Positions 28,003 to 37,757 of a DNA stretch of 64,000 bases are shown here, piece by piece. The position numbers and the translations under genes are program-made. Within the stretch, counting starts at the first letter, position 1; every line of letters starts with the position of its first letter. A model generated the notes under the pieces. It had not been told where the DNA came from. It saw only the letters and a program-made list of their open reading frames with translations, and made no database searches. The stretch comes from Marinobacter sediminum (GTDB lineage: Bacteria; Pseudomonadota; Gammaproteobacteria; Pseudomonadales; Oleiphilaceae), in assembly GCF_023657445.1 (NCBI RefSeq), contig NZ_JAGTWY010000001.1, positions 3,472,001 to 3,536,000 of the forward strand. Direction: 5' to 3'.

Positions 28003-29394
28003 TCATTGATCTGGCGCCGGCGCGTAGCGAAACAGTCGCCAGCCCAGAAGAATGCTTGCAGACGTGAGACCGCAGGTCAGCCCGACCCAAAATCCTGCTG
28101 CCCCCATGGCTGGCTTCAATGCATCGGTAAACGTCAGTACATAACCCATCGGTAGTCCCAATCCCCAGAATGAAAACAGCATGATAAACATCGGAATCCG
28201 GGTGTCTTTGTAGCCCCTCAGGGCACTGATGCAGGTGACCTGAATAACATCCGCAATCTGGAATGCCGCAGCAAACGCAAGCAGGCGCACAGTAACAGCC
28301 TGCACATCCTCCTCACTGGTATACAGGGCGGCAATCCCACCGGAAAAGCTCCACAGCAACAGGGCGAATACCAGTGCGGTCCCGGCAGCCAGGATAAGCG
28401 AACTTCGGGAAATAAGCGCCGCGGTATGCGCCGCCCCTGCGCCCATCAGAAAGCTTACCCGCAAGGTCAGGGCCATGCCGATACTCAAGGGCAGCATGAA
28501 CAGGAGCGAGACAACATTCAGGGCGATCTGGTGACCGGCGACGACAACCGGCCCGAGTGGTGCCAAAAAGAGAGCGATCACTGAAAACAGGCTGGCTTCC
28601 ACAAAAATGGTAAAACCGATTGGCACACCAATTTTCAGGATGTAGGCAAGGCCAGCAAGATCCGGTTTTGCGCGGTCGGCAAGCAGGTGGAACTTGCGGT
28701 AGACGCGGCTGCGATTGAGGTACACCAGCAGGGCAATGGCAGCAACGCCGTTGGACAGTGATGTGGCCCAGCCACAACCGACACCGCCCAGTGCAGGTAA
28801 CCCCAGTTTTCCGTAGATAAAGATGTAGTTGAGCGGCAGGTTAATCAACGTGCTCATAACGGAAAACACCATGATCACCCGGGTATGTCCCAAGCCATCG
28901 GTCAGGCCCCGCAGGGCTGTCATTAGCAACAGTGCGGGCACGCCCCAGGCAAAGGCATCCAGGTAGCCCTGGGTAATGCGTGCGGTGTTGGCCTCGAGAT
29001 TCAAAAGGGCGAGGACCGGATGAACGTGGGTGAGTAGCAGAATCATGATGACGGATCCGGCACCTGCCAGATACAGACCCTGCCAGGTGGCAGGCATGAT
29101 TTTCTCCAGGGTGCGGGCACCGTTATAACCCGAAATAATCGGTTGTAATGCCCCCAGCATGCCCATGAAAAACAGAAACAGGGGCATCCACAAGCTACTG
29201 CCAATGCCGACGGCGGCCAGGTCCTCGGCACTTGCATGGCCGGCCATCACCGTGTCAATAACACCGTTGGCCATCTGTGCTACCTGGGCAATGAGAATGG
29301 GGCCGCCCAGAATTGCGAGGGTACGCCATTCGGTCAGTGTCCGTATGACCAGTGGCTGACGTGCTTCCGGCAAGGGCTGATGGGATTCGTCCAT
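28003..29394 (-). CDS. MATE-family multidrug/Na+ antiporter
   Basis: About 463 residues from the ATG at 29394; a longer start at 29469 cannot be excluded since neither has a clear ribosome site. Twelve membrane segments in two homologous halves, with the N-half PILIAQVAQMANGVIDTVMAG and a matching PIGFTIFVEASLFSV in the second half, as in NorM-type exporters. Exports cationic drugs in exchange for Na+ or H+. Single gene. Confidence 0.9.
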   Translation of the reverse strand: MDESHQPLPEARQPLVIRTLTEWRTLAILGGPILIAQVAQMANGVIDTVMAGHASAEDLAAVGIGSSLWMPLFLFFMGMLGALQPIISGYNGARTLEKIMPATWQGLYLAGAGSVIMILLLTHVHPVLALLNLEANTARITQGYLDAFAWGVPALLLMTALRGLTDGLGHTRVIMVFSVMSTLINLPLNYIFIYGKLGLPALGGVGCGWATSLSNGVAAIALLVYLNRSRVYRKFHLLADRAKPDLAGLAYILKIGVPIGFTIFVEASLFSVIALFLAPLGPVVVAGHQIALNVVSLLFMLPLSIGMALTLRVSFLMGAGAAHTAALISRSSLILAAGTALVFALLLWSFSGGIAALYTSEEDVQAVTVRLLAFAAAFQIADVIQVTCISALRGYKDTRIPMFIMLFSFWGLGLPMGYVLTFTDALKPAMGAAGFWVGLTCGLTSASILLGWRLFRYAPAPDQ

Positions 29395-29570
29395 AGGTGG
29401 GGGTGATCCGCGTCTGGTTGTCCTTAAATGACTGTCTTTTTGACCCTGCCAGGCAGACAGGAAACGCATGGTACCCGATTGAACGGGATCAGGGCATTGG
29501 GCTTTGTGCGCGTTTATGACGCTGCAAGTTCTGCTGAAAACCGTTAAAGTACGCGGCTTGATTCAGACAG

Positions 29571-30455
29571 ATGGCGGTCACGATGGCACTACTGGTTTTT
29601 GTTACAGTTCTCTGGGCCTTTTCCTTCAGCCTGATCGGCGAGTTTCTGGCCGGACAGGTGGACAGCGACTTCGCGGTGCTTACCCGGGTTCTTCTGGGTG
29701 CCCTGGTGTTCCTGCCGTTCACCCGTTGGCGTGGTGTGCCCTCTGGTATGAAGCTTGGAATTCTTGTCACGGGCATGTTGCAGTTCGGCATCACCTATTT
29801 GTGCCTGTACCGTTCGTTCAGTTATCTGACGGTGCCGGAAGTCCTCCTGTTTACCATCTTTACTCCGCTTTATGTCACCCTGATTGATGACGCCCTGTTC
29901 CGGCGCTTTTCTCCGGTTGCACTGGTGGCCGCTGGTATCGCCACGGTTGGCGCCGGCATTATCCGCTACGATGGCCTGAGTGAAGATTTCATTACCGGTT
30001 TCCTGTTGCTCCAGGTGGCGAACTTCACCTTTGCTGCCGGGCAGGTGGGCTATAAACACGTCATGCAACGTTATACGGTCGGGATTCCGGCATTTCGCAC
30101 CTTCGGTTACTTCTTCTTTGGCGCACTGATCATCGCTGTGCCGTCGTTCCTGATCTTCGGCAATGCTGACAGAATGCCTAGCACATCCCTGCAGTGGGGC
30201 ATTCTGACATGGCTTGGACTCGCAGCCTCCGGGCTGGGCCTGTTCCTGTGGAACCGGGGAGCCTGTCGTGTGGATGCAGGTACCCTCGCCATCATGAATA
30301 ATGCTCTGGTGCCTGCCGGTCTGCTGGTGAATCTGTTGATCTGGAACCGGGATGCGGATCTGCTGCGCCTGGTTATCGGTGGCGGCGTGATTGCCTTTTC
30401 GCTCTGGGTCAATGCCCGCTTCCATCCCCGTGCCCGCCTGGTGGGGGCTGTATAA
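29571..30455 (+). CDS. EamA/DMT-family transporter
   Basis: 294 residues, ten predicted membrane segments in two EamA repeats (about 3-135 and 145-285). The second half includes GLFLWNRGACRVDAGTLAIMNN, common in EamA carboxylate/amino-acid exporters such as YedA- or RhaT-like proteins. Substrate unknown. Divergent from the MATE gene. Confidence 0.88.
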   Translation: MAVTMALLVFVTVLWAFSFSLIGEFLAGQVDSDFAVLTRVLLGALVFLPFTRWRGVPSGMKLGILVTGMLQFGITYLCLYRSFSYLTVPEVLLFTIFTPLYVTLIDDALFRRFSPVALVAAGIATVGAGIIRYDGLSEDFITGFLLLQVANFTFAAGQVGYKHVMQRYTVGIPAFRTFGYFFFGALIIAVPSFLIFGNADRMPSTSLQWGILTWLGLAASGLGLFLWNRGACRVDAGTLAIMNNALVPAGLLVNLLIWNRDADLLRLVIGGGVIAFSLWVNARFHPRARLVGAV

Positions 30456-30605
30456 GTAATTACATTGGCTAAGGTTTCGGGCTCTGCCGCCGATACAATT
30501 CCGAACGCAGTCTTACGTTTGACCAATGCCAAAGGTATTTGCCAAACGTTATGATTGCAGCCCGATAATTCCGTTCCCGGCCCGAACTCAAGAGCAGACA
30601 AGTCT

Positions 30606-32180
30606 ATGCGCAAAAATCTCCCGGTAACCCAGCGCGAAGTGAAAATGCGCAAGGGGGGACGGCTGATCTCCACCACCGATCCCAAGGGTGTGATTACCTA
30701 CTGTAATGACGAGTTCGTTGAGATCAGTGGTTTTGCCAGTGATGAGCTCGTGGGACAGGCGCATAACCTGATCCGCCATCCGGACATGCCCCAGGCTGTG
30801 TTCAAGGACATGTGGGATTATCTCAAGGCAGGCAAGGCCTGGATGGGCGTGGTTAAGAACCGGGCTAAAAACGGCGATTATTACTGGGTCAGCGCTTATG
30901 TGACGCCGATCCGTGAGAATGGCCAGATGGTAGGCTACGAATCGGTAAGAGTAGAGCCGACCCGGGAGCAGGTTGCCCGTGCCGAGAGGCTTTATGGCAA
31001 GATTTCGTCGGGCAGGTTATCGTCGCCACTCCGCAACCGGGCGTTGTCCATGTTTCGGTCCGGCTGGCCATTTGGGATCTCTCTGGCGTTCAGCCTGGCT
31101 GCGCTTGGGCTTGAGCAGCCGTGGCTCGCCGTAACACTGGTGGTGGTTGGTCAGCTACTTGGCTTCTCGCTGGTATTCGGTTCGATCTCCAACCGGCTGA
31201 GAAAACTGCTGGATCTCCGGCCCGATGCCTTCCGTGACCCCATTGTGGCCCGAACCTACAGCGACGAGCGTGGCCTGTTGTCACAGGTGTCCATGATGCT
31301 GATCAGCGAGGACGCCCGCGTTCGCACTGCCCTTGCCCGAATTGATGATCAGGCCGAACTTCTTTATGAACAGGCTCATGCATCCACCGGCTATATCAGT
31401 GAGGGCGCCGCCGCCATTGCCCGTCAGCGAGCGGAAACGGATCAGACGGCCTCCGCAATTACTGAAATGACCGCATCTATCCAGGAAGTGGCCGGTTCGG
31501 TGACTGGTAACGCCCGGGAAGCAGAGGAAGCCAACCGCCTGGCCGGTGTTGGCAGTGATCGCAGCGCCGAAGCCCTGGTGGCGATTGAACAACTGGTGAG
31601 TCGGGTGAATGGCATAGGCCAGACCATCAGCAAGCTGGGCGAGTCCACTAACAGCATTGGCGAGGCAGCCAGTCTGATATCAGAGATTGCTGAGCAGACC
31701 AACCTGCTGGCCCTGAATGCTGCTATCGAAGCGGCGCGGGCTGGTGAGCAGGGCCGCGGCTTCGCCGTCGTCGCCGATGAAGTTCGTTCTCTGGCGAGTC
31801 GTACCCGTGAGTCCACTGTCCGTATCCAGGATGTCATCAATGATTTCCGGGAACAGGTGGAATCGGCGGTTCAGGCCACTCGTGAGGGTGAGGCAGTGGC
31901 TGGTCAGGGTCTTGATAAGGTACGCGAAGCCGAGAATTCCCTGCGGGATATCGTGACATCCATCCAGACCATTTCTGACAGCTTTATCAACATGTCAGCG
32001 GCGTTTGAGGAACAGAGTCAGGTCTCGGAAGAGATTAATCGCCAGGTCATCAATATCGCCGAGCTGGCGGATCACACGGATGAACAGGCCAGCTCTGCGA
32101 AACACAGCAGTGACAAGCTCAGCGCCATGTCCCGTGGTCTGAAAGATCTGGTTGCGCGCTTTATCAGCAAAAACGGCTAG
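30606..32180 (+). CDS. Aer-like PAS chemoreceptor (methyl-accepting protein)
   Basis: Start set at the ATG at 30606 (MRKNLPVTQ, the usual Aer opening); the longer TTG frame from 30555 is not needed. 524 residues: PAS domain about 15-115, two adjacent membrane segments about 150-195 with no periplasmic domain, a HAMP-like link, and a signalling domain whose hairpin tip [20 protein letters not shown] is intact near 355-375. Such receptors sense redox or energy state through PAS-bound FAD and steer the flagellar motor through CheA/CheW. Confidence 0.93.
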   Translation: MRKNLPVTQREVKMRKGGRLISTTDPKGVITYCNDEFVEISGFASDELVGQAHNLIRHPDMPQAVFKDMWDYLKAGKAWMGVVKNRAKNGDYYWVSAYVTPIRENGQMVGYESVRVEPTREQVARAERLYGKISSGRLSSPLRNRALSMFRSGWPFGISLAFSLAALGLEQPWLAVTLVVVGQLLGFSLVFGSISNRLRKLLDLRPDAFRDPIVARTYSDERGLLSQVSMMLISEDARVRTALARIDDQAELLYEQAHASTGYISEGAAAIARQRAETDQTASAITEMTASIQEVAGSVTGNAREAEEANRLAGVGSDRSAEALVAIEQLVSRVNGIGQTISKLGESTNSIGEAASLISEIAEQTNLLALNAAIEAARAGEQGRGFAVVADEVRSLASRTRESTVRIQDVINDFREQVESAVQATREGEAVAGQGLDKVREAENSLRDIVTSIQTISDSFINMSAAFEEQSQVSEEINRQVINIAELADHTDEQASSAKHSSDKLSAMSRGLKDLVARFISKNG

Positions 32181-32196
32181 TTAGCTTTTCTTCCTG

Positions 32197-32235
32197 CGGC
32201 AACGCGTCCGGGGCTATCCGGCCATTGCGTTGCCG
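32197..32235. repeat. Long-armed inverted repeat between aer-like and NSS genes
   Basis: CGGCAACGC (32197-32205) and its exact complement (32227-32235), with an inner CCGG pair. No T-run follows. Probable terminator or cruciform for the chemoreceptor gene. Confidence 0.45.
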
Positions 32236-32347
32236 GTGCTGGCATCACATCTCCAGTGCTGGCAGAATCCCGCCCCAATTGCCGCGGCAGGCGCCCCGGC
32301 ATTTCGCTTTTTTCAATATTCCTCAGCCAAAATCACAGGACGAACAC

Positions 32348-33745
32348 ATGACTCAGTCCAACTCGGCTTCGGGTAATGGCGCGGCGGCTTCTCGTGGTCT
32401 CTGGTCTTCCCGGTTGGCATTCATCCTGGCGGCTACCGGTTCCGCTGTCGGCCTCGGCAATATCTGGAAGTTCCCCTACGTCACCGGTGAAAACGGTGGC
32501 GGCGCATTTGTTCTCGTTTATCTGTTCTGTATCGCGGTGATTGGTATTCCCATCATGATGGCGGAAGTTTTTCTCGGCCGAAATGGCCGCCATAACCCCA
32601 TCACCAGTATGCGACTGGTCGCGGAGCGCAATCTGAAATCACCGGTCTGGCGGATCTCCGCAATTGTCGGAATGATTGCGGCCTTTGTGATTCTGTCGTT
32701 CTACTCGGTGATTGGTGGCTGGGCCGCTTCCTATGTTGGTCATGCCGCCACGGGTGATTTCACCGGTGGCACCGCCGAATCCATCGGTGACCTGTTTGGC
32801 GGCTTGTTGGCCAGCCCGGTGCAGTTGCTGATCTGGCACAGCCTCTTCATGGCACTGGTAGTCATGGTGGTGTCCCGTGGCCTTAAAGGTGGTCTTGAGC
32901 GTGTGGCAACCATTCTGATGCCGGCGCTGTTCATCCTGCTGCTGGTTGCAGTGGGCTACGCCACCACGACCGGCCATTTCGGTGAAGCGGTCAGCTTCCT
33001 GTTCACGCCTGATTTCGGGGCCCTGTCTATCAACAGTGTGCTCATTGCCCTTGGCCATGCCTTTTTCACACTTAGTCTGGGTATGGCTATTATGATGGCC
33101 TATGGTTCCTATCTCGGGCGGGATGTTTCCATCGCCCGCACGGCTGTCAGCGTCGCACTCATGGATACGGTCGTTGCCCTGCTGGCGGGCCTCGCCATTT
33201 TTCCGGTGGTGTTCGCCAACGGTCTGGAGGCGGGGGCTGGTCCCGGCCTGATCTTCCAGACCCTGCCTCTGGCGTTTGGCAACATGCCTATGGGTAGTTT
33301 GTTCGGAACTCTTTTCTTCGTGCTCCTTCTTTTTGCCGCCTGGACGTCGGGCATTTCGCTGCTGGAGCCCGTGGTTGAGTGGGTAGAAGAAAAAACGGGC
33401 CTGGAGCGATCCGGCAGCGCCGTTATGGTTGGCGTGCTTTGCTGGGCGCTGGGGATTACTTCGATTCTTTCCCTGAACATCTGGTCAGACGTGACGCCGC
33501 TGGGCATGTTTGCGCGCTTCGAAGGTAAAACCATTTTCGATCTGCTGGATTACTTCACGGCCAACGTTATGTTGCCACTGTCTGGGCTTTTGACCGCCGT
33601 CTTTGTCGGCTGGTTTGTTGCGAAGGAGTCCCTGAAAACGGATCTTGCCCTGGACGGCGGGGCCTTCCAGCTCTGGTTCAATCTGATCCGCTTCGTTACA
33701 CCCATTGCGGTAAGTATTGTCTTTGTCTATAACCTGATGTCCTGA
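32348..33745 (+). CDS. Sodium-dependent NSS/SNF-family transporter
   Basis: 465 residues from the ATG at 32348 (AGGACG upstream); a longer frame from 32225 gives a nonsense leader. Twelve membrane segments. The TM1 sequence GSAVGLGNIWKFPYVTGENG carries the LeuT-type Na+ and substrate-binding unwound region. Imports amino acids or related amines with Na+. It ends at a strong terminator. Confidence 0.93.
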   Translation: MTQSNSASGNGAAASRGLWSSRLAFILAATGSAVGLGNIWKFPYVTGENGGGAFVLVYLFCIAVIGIPIMMAEVFLGRNGRHNPITSMRLVAERNLKSPVWRISAIVGMIAAFVILSFYSVIGGWAASYVGHAATGDFTGGTAESIGDLFGGLLASPVQLLIWHSLFMALVVMVVSRGLKGGLERVATILMPALFILLLVAVGYATTTGHFGEAVSFLFTPDFGALSINSVLIALGHAFFTLSLGMAIMMAYGSYLGRDVSIARTAVSVALMDTVVALLAGLAIFPVVFANGLEAGAGPGLIFQTLPLAFGNMPMGSLFGTLFFVLLLFAAWTSGISLLEPVVEWVEEKTGLERSGSAVMVGVLCWALGITSILSLNIWSDVTPLGMFARFEGKTIFDLLDYFTANVMLPLSGLLTAVFVGWFVAKESLKTDLALDGGAFQLWFNLIRFVTPIAVSIVFVYNLMS

Positions 33746-33775
33746 TCAGGTGTCCGTAACCGGTTGAGCAAAAGA

Positions 33776-33807
33776 AAACCCGGCCTTGTGAAGGCCGGGT
33801 TTTTTTT
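33776..33807. terminator. Terminator between the NSS gene and the TRAP operon
   Basis: AAACCCGGCCTT and AAGGCCGGGTTT arms around a TGTG loop, followed by eight Ts on the plus strand and preceded by A-rich sequence, so it can serve both convergent units. Confidence 0.92.
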
Positions 33808-33852
33808 ATGGCCGCACCCTGTGTGCGGCAGGTCATTGCCCGAGGGTGACGG

Positions 33853-35163
33853 TTAGAAAAAGAGATCAGGCAGCCAGGTGGCGATCTCGGGAAATACCAT
33901 GATCAGGCCAATACCGATAATCTCCACAATGACGAACGGAATAATCGATTTGTAGATGTCTTTCATGGTGATGTCTGGCGGCACAATACCTTTCAGATAG
34001 AAGAGGTTGAAGCCGAACGGCGGGGTCATGTAACCAATCTCCATATTGATCACGAACAGGATGCCGAACCAGATCGGGTCGAACCCCAGACTCTCCACGA
34101 TAGGTATGAACACTGGCAGGGTGATCAGCATGATGCCCACGGGATCCAGCACCATGGCCAGCAGGAAAACAATCACCATCATCGCAATGATGATGCCCCA
34201 CGGCCCGCCAGGGATCATGTTCATCAGGCTTTCGATAAGTTCCTGGGCGCCCATGCTTTGATAGGCAGCGCTGAAGGCGTGGGCGGCGAACAGAATCCAC
34301 ATGATCATGCCGGTGAGCTTGAAGGTCCGGATTGCCGCTTCCTTGAGGATGCTCCATTTGAACTGCCGATAGACCGCTGCGGAAATCAGGGAGCCCAGAA
34401 CACCCATGGCAGCCGCCTCTGTCGGGGTGGTGATGCCGCCGATGATCGAGCCGAGGACCATAATCACTACCCCAATGGGCAGGAGCACGGCCCTTAATGC
34501 GCGTAATTTTTCAGGCCAGGTGCCACGCTCCTCTTTTGGGAGCGCCGGAGCGAGTTCCGGTTGAAGGTGGCACCTTACCAGGATGTAGATAGCGGTGAGT
34601 ACCATCAACAGAATCCCGGGCATGATACCGGCGGCAAACATCTTGCCGACAGATACGCCGGTAATGAGGGCGTACAGGATCATCAGGATACTGGGTGGGA
34701 TCAGGATGCCCCAGCCGCCACCGGTGTTAATAACACCGAGAGCCATGCTCTTGTCGTAGCCTCTATCGAGCATTGATGGCAGGGCGATTGTGCCCATGGC
34801 GACCACGGCGGCACCACTGATGCCGACCATCGCGGCGAACACTGCACAGATGCCGAGCGTACCAAGGGCAAGTCCGCCCCGAAGGCCGCCGCACCAAAGA
34901 TGCATCATCCGGTACAAATCCCTTGCCACACCGGTTCGCTCGAGCACCATGGCCATGAAGACGAACAGTGGAATGGCTACCAGGGTAAAGCTGCCCATGG
35001 TGCCCCATATTTGCGAGGCAACCATGTAAAAGGAGTCGAATCCCCAGGTGAAATAGAGAAAAACCACGGATACGCCGCCAAGGACAAACGCCAGCGGCAG
35101 TCCCAGCATCAGGAAAAACAGCAGCGCGCCAAAGAACAGCAGGGTCAGGACTTCAATGCTCAC
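33853..35163 (-). CDS. dctM: TRAP transporter large permease (DctM)
   Basis: 436 residues, about 12 membrane segments, with the DctM-type LFVFMAMVLERTGVARDLY and GVINTGGGWGILIPPSI stretches. Forms the Na+-driven channel of a TRAP importer for carboxylates. Its ATG overlaps the stop of the small permease gene (ATGA). The substrate may be the organic acid degraded by the neighbouring acyl-CoA genes; this is inferred from position only. Confidence 0.94.
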   Translation of the reverse strand: MSIEVLTLLFFGALLFFLMLGLPLAFVLGGVSVVFLYFTWGFDSFYMVASQIWGTMGSFTLVAIPLFVFMAMVLERTGVARDLYRMMHLWCGGLRGGLALGTLGICAVFAAMVGISGAAVVAMGTIALPSMLDRGYDKSMALGVINTGGGWGILIPPSILMILYALITGVSVGKMFAAGIMPGILLMVLTAIYILVRCHLQPELAPALPKEERGTWPEKLRALRAVLLPIGVVIMVLGSIIGGITTPTEAAAMGVLGSLISAAVYRQFKWSILKEAAIRTFKLTGMIMWILFAAHAFSAAYQSMGAQELIESLMNMIPGGPWGIIIAMMVIVFLLAMVLDPVGIMLITLPVFIPIVESLGFDPIWFGILFVINMEIGYMTPPFGFNLFYLKGIVPPDITMKDIYKSIIPFVIVEIIGIGLIMVFPEIATWLPDLFF

Positions 35164-35705
35164 AGCTGCTCTCCTTTGGACTCGTTGTCTTCAGGGGTGT
35201 AGTAGTCGAGGTCGAAGGCGATGGCTATGTCCTCCAGCAACTTGACCAGGCCTTGCAGGACCAGCAGTCCGGTGCCCAGGGGAATGGCCAGTTTCACCGG
35301 CCAGATCGGTGGGTTCCATGCTGAGTAGGAGGTTTCCCAGCTGGATATGGATTCGCTGGCCATATCAATACCGAACCAGAGCAGAGCCAGGGTGAAAATG
35401 AAAAACACCAGTGAGGTGACGATATCCATGAAAGCGCGCTTGCGGGGCACCAGATGGGAGTGCAGAAGATCGACATTGACGTGACCCCGGTGCGCCATGA
35501 TGTAGCCACCCGACATGACGGCGTAAATCCCGAACAGCATCTGGGTGAGCTCGTTCGTCCAGACTGTCGGTGAGTTGAGCAGGTAACGGAAACCCACTTC
35601 CAGCAACAGAAACCCGAACATGGCAAAAATGAGGAGGGCTATCCAGCGCCCGACAAAATCATTGAGACGGGTAACCCCTCTCATGAATGCGGTCAGCACA
35701 CTCAT
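35160..35705 (-). CDS. dctQ: TRAP transporter small permease (DctQ)
   Basis: 181 residues with four membrane segments, the DctQ size and layout. GGAG precedes the ATG at 35705. Lies between the solute-binding protein gene and the large permease gene, separated from the former by a terminator-like hairpin and overlapping the latter by 4 bases. Confidence 0.92.
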   Translation of the reverse strand: MSVLTAFMRGVTRLNDFVGRWIALLIFAMFGFLLLEVGFRYLLNSPTVWTNELTQMLFGIYAVMSGGYIMAHRGHVNVDLLHSHLVPRKRAFMDIVTSLVFFIFTLALLWFGIDMASESISSWETSYSAWNPPIWPVKLAIPLGTGLLVLQGLVKLLEDIAIAFDLDYYTPEDNESKGEQL

Positions 35706-35741
35706 GGTATTCTCCAGGAGGACGTTGGTTTTATGCAGGGA

Positions 35742-35775
35742 TAAAAAGGCCGGAGGCGAGAGGCTCCGGCCTTAG
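35742..35775 (-). terminator. Intra-operon terminator after dctP
   Basis: On the minus strand, AAGGCCGGAG and CTCCGGCCTT arms are followed by TTTTT. It stands between the dctP stop and the dctQ start, so most transcripts should end after dctP, giving more binding protein than permease. Confidence 0.85.
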
Positions 35776-35797
35776 TGGCTCACTTAAACTGCAGTGC

Positions 35798-36844
35798 TCA
35801 GAGGTATCCGAGCTCAGCGAGGTAGCCCTTCAGCATATCAAGAGCCTTCTTGGCGTTTTCGCTGCGCTCTCCTTCCTCGTCCCACATCTTCTGGGCGGTT
35901 TGCACCAGTTTGGCCTGCACGTCATCCGGCAAAACGCTGACTTCCACGCCCTCTTCGGCGATGGCCTTGGCGAGAGTGATGCGCTCTTTGTACTGGTACT
36001 CGTTGGTACGGATCCAGAACTGCTCGTTCAGCGCATCCTTGACCGTCTTCTGCATGTCTTCCGGCAGTTTGTCGAGGGCTTTCTGGCTGACAATGATGAC
36101 GTCAGTGCCGGCAATGTTCAGGGCCGGTTTCACGTGGTACTTGGCCACTTCGTAAAGGCCCATGCTGTAAGCACCCTGGGAAGCTCCCCAGTGGGCACCG
36201 TCAACAATGCCGGAGTCCAGCGCGGAATATAGCTCGCTGCCCGGGATATAGGACGCCGCGGCGCCGGCTTCGGTCAGAAACGTTTGCAGGGCACCGGACG
36301 AACGGATCTTCAGGCTGGTGAAGTCTTCCCAGCTCTTGATTGGCTCCTTGACCACCATCTCGGTGGGATAAACCTTGTCGGTTGCCCAGTAGACACCGTG
36401 TTCGGCAGCTTCGTCACGAAGCATTTGCTCAAAGCCCATGTTCTTGTGGAAGTAGGCCGCTTCCCATACGTTGCGGAAGGCGAATGGCAGACCGGATGCG
36501 ATACCTGCGAGGGAAACCTTGTCCTGGGCGTAAGCCGGAGAGATGGTGCCCATTTCAAGGATGCCGCGGCTGACGGCGTTAAAGATTTCCTTCGACTTGA
36601 ACAGTGCGCCGGCCTCGTACAGCTTCAGCTTCAGGCGGCCATCGGTGCGCTCGTCCAGAACCCGTTGCAGTCGCATCAGGCTATCGGTATACGAGCTACT
36701 GGAGCCCGGCCAGTGCGACTGGACTTTCCACGTGAAGGTGTCCTGGGCGGCTGCGGGCGCGGCAGAAAGCGCGGCGGAAATTCCCAGGGTGAGGGCTGAC
36801 GCATAAACGGTCAGGGTCTTGCGTGCATTGGCGAAGAGATTCAT
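35798..36844 (-). CDS. dctP: TRAP transporter solute-binding protein (DctP)
   Basis: Start at the ATG at 36844 with GAGG upstream; it opens a signal peptide (about 1-33, ending AAPAAAQ), giving 348 residues. The longer frame from 36913 crosses the promoter. Conserved features include WEDFTSLKIRSSG, where the Arg binds the ligand carboxylate, and the GIVDGAHWG region. The ALNIAGTDVIIVSQKALDKLP segment resembles the group binding 2-oxo or larger monocarboxylates, but the ligand is not certain. Confidence 0.92.
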   Translation of the reverse strand: MNLFANARKTLTVYASALTLGISAALSAAPAAAQDTFTWKVQSHWPGSSSSYTDSLMRLQRVLDERTDGRLKLKLYEAGALFKSKEIFNAVSRGILEMGTISPAYAQDKVSLAGIASGLPFAFRNVWEAAYFHKNMGFEQMLRDEAAEHGVYWATDKVYPTEMVVKEPIKSWEDFTSLKIRSSGALQTFLTEAGAAASYIPGSELYSALDSGIVDGAHWGASQGAYSMGLYEVAKYHVKPALNIAGTDVIIVSQKALDKLPEDMQKTVKDALNEQFWIRTNEYQYKERITLAKAIAEEGVEVSVLPDDVQAKLVQTAQKMWDEEGERSENAKKALDMLKGYLAELGYL

Positions 36845-36916
36845 GACTTGGCCTCGTTCATTGTTGTAGTGGCACTTCTCTACTGTTTCACTGTGCAGAA
36901 TTGGTGACTGCATAGT

Positions 36917-36944
36917 GAATTAGCATTCTTTGAATCTATCACAA
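36917..36944 (-). promoter_or_regulatory. Promoter of the TRAP operon, shared design with the ligase promoter
   Basis: On the minus strand TTGTGA (36944-36939), 16 bases, TAATTC (36922-36917), then CACTA. The block GCTAATTCACTA recurs, with one extra T, in the promoter of the acyl-CoA ligase at 39397-39424. Confidence 0.5.
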
Positions 36945-36954
36945 GACTGGTCTT
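36943..36954. promoter_or_regulatory. Small palindrome in the dctP/enoyl-CoA hydratase spacer
   Basis: AAGAC-TG-GTCTT, overlapping the -35 of the TRAP promoter. A possible operator controlling both divergent genes. Confidence 0.35.
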
Positions 36955-37010
36955 TTGCAATAGGATGTTTTCTGACGACAACAACAGAATGGTCCCAGAA
37001 GGATAGCTCA

Positions 37011-37751
37011 ATGATTGATGTTCAGCAGTCCGACGGTGTGGTTCACCTGGTTATCAACCGCCCGGAAAAGAAAAACGCCCTGACTCGTGACATGTATGAG
37101 AGTCTCGCCGGCGCGGTAGTTCGGGCAAATGAGGACAGGCAGGTGAATGCCATCGTCATTTCCGGGATGGGTAACGTGTTCACGGCAGGAAACGATCTTG
37201 ACGACTTTCGGGCCCGGGCGACGGACGATAACCCGAAGCCGTCGGCGGGACTGGCGTTTATCGAAACACTGATGAACTGCGATACCCCGGTTATTGCGGG
37301 CGTTGAGGGTCTGGCCATCGGCATTGGCACGACCATGTTGTTGCATTGCGATTCGGTGGTGACGGCGCGGAACGCAAAGTTCAAAACCGCGTTTGTGGAC
37401 CTCGGGCTGGTGCCAGAGGCTGCTTCAACCGTAACCATGCCGCTGCATCTTGGTATGCGCCGCGCGGTGGATCTGTTGTTACTTGGCGAGGTCCTCACCG
37501 GTGAAGAGGCTCGCGAATGTGGCCTGGCGAGTACTGTGGTGGACGATGGCAATGCCGTGGAACAGGCGATGACGCTGGCTCGCCGTCTGGCGGAAAAGCC
37601 CCGTGACGCCTTGCGAGCCAGCAAACGCCTGATTCGTGCGCCCTGGCGTGAGCAGGTAAAGGAAGCGCTGGAACGGGAGCGCCCGGTGTTTTTCGAGCGC
37701 CTCCGGTCTGACGACTGCCGGGCTGCCCTGGAACGACTGGCCCGGCGCTAA
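37011..37751 (+). CDS. Enoyl-CoA hydratase/isomerase family protein
   Basis: Start at the ATG at 37011 (AAGGA upstream); the longer frame from 36930 adds an unlikely leader. 246 residues of the crotonase fold. The oxyanion-hole segments are at about 57-62 (FTAGND) and 98-106. The usual first catalytic Glu of hydratases is not evident; instead Glu136 lies in VPEAAS, the position used by delta3,delta2-enoyl-CoA isomerases. Isomerase activity is therefore a fair alternative to hydration. Divergent from the TRAP operon and convergent with the ligase gene (6 bases between stops). Confidence 0.85.
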   Translation: MIDVQQSDGVVHLVINRPEKKNALTRDMYESLAGAVVRANEDRQVNAIVISGMGNVFTAGNDLDDFRARATDDNPKPSAGLAFIETLMNCDTPVIAGVEGLAIGIGTTMLLHCDSVVTARNAKFKTAFVDLGLVPEAASTVTMPLHLGMRRAVDLLLLGEVLTGEEARECGLASTVVDDGNAVEQAMTLARRLAEKPRDALRASKRLIRAPWREQVKEALERERPVFFERLRSDDCRAALERLARR

Positions 37752-37757
37752 CGGCGG

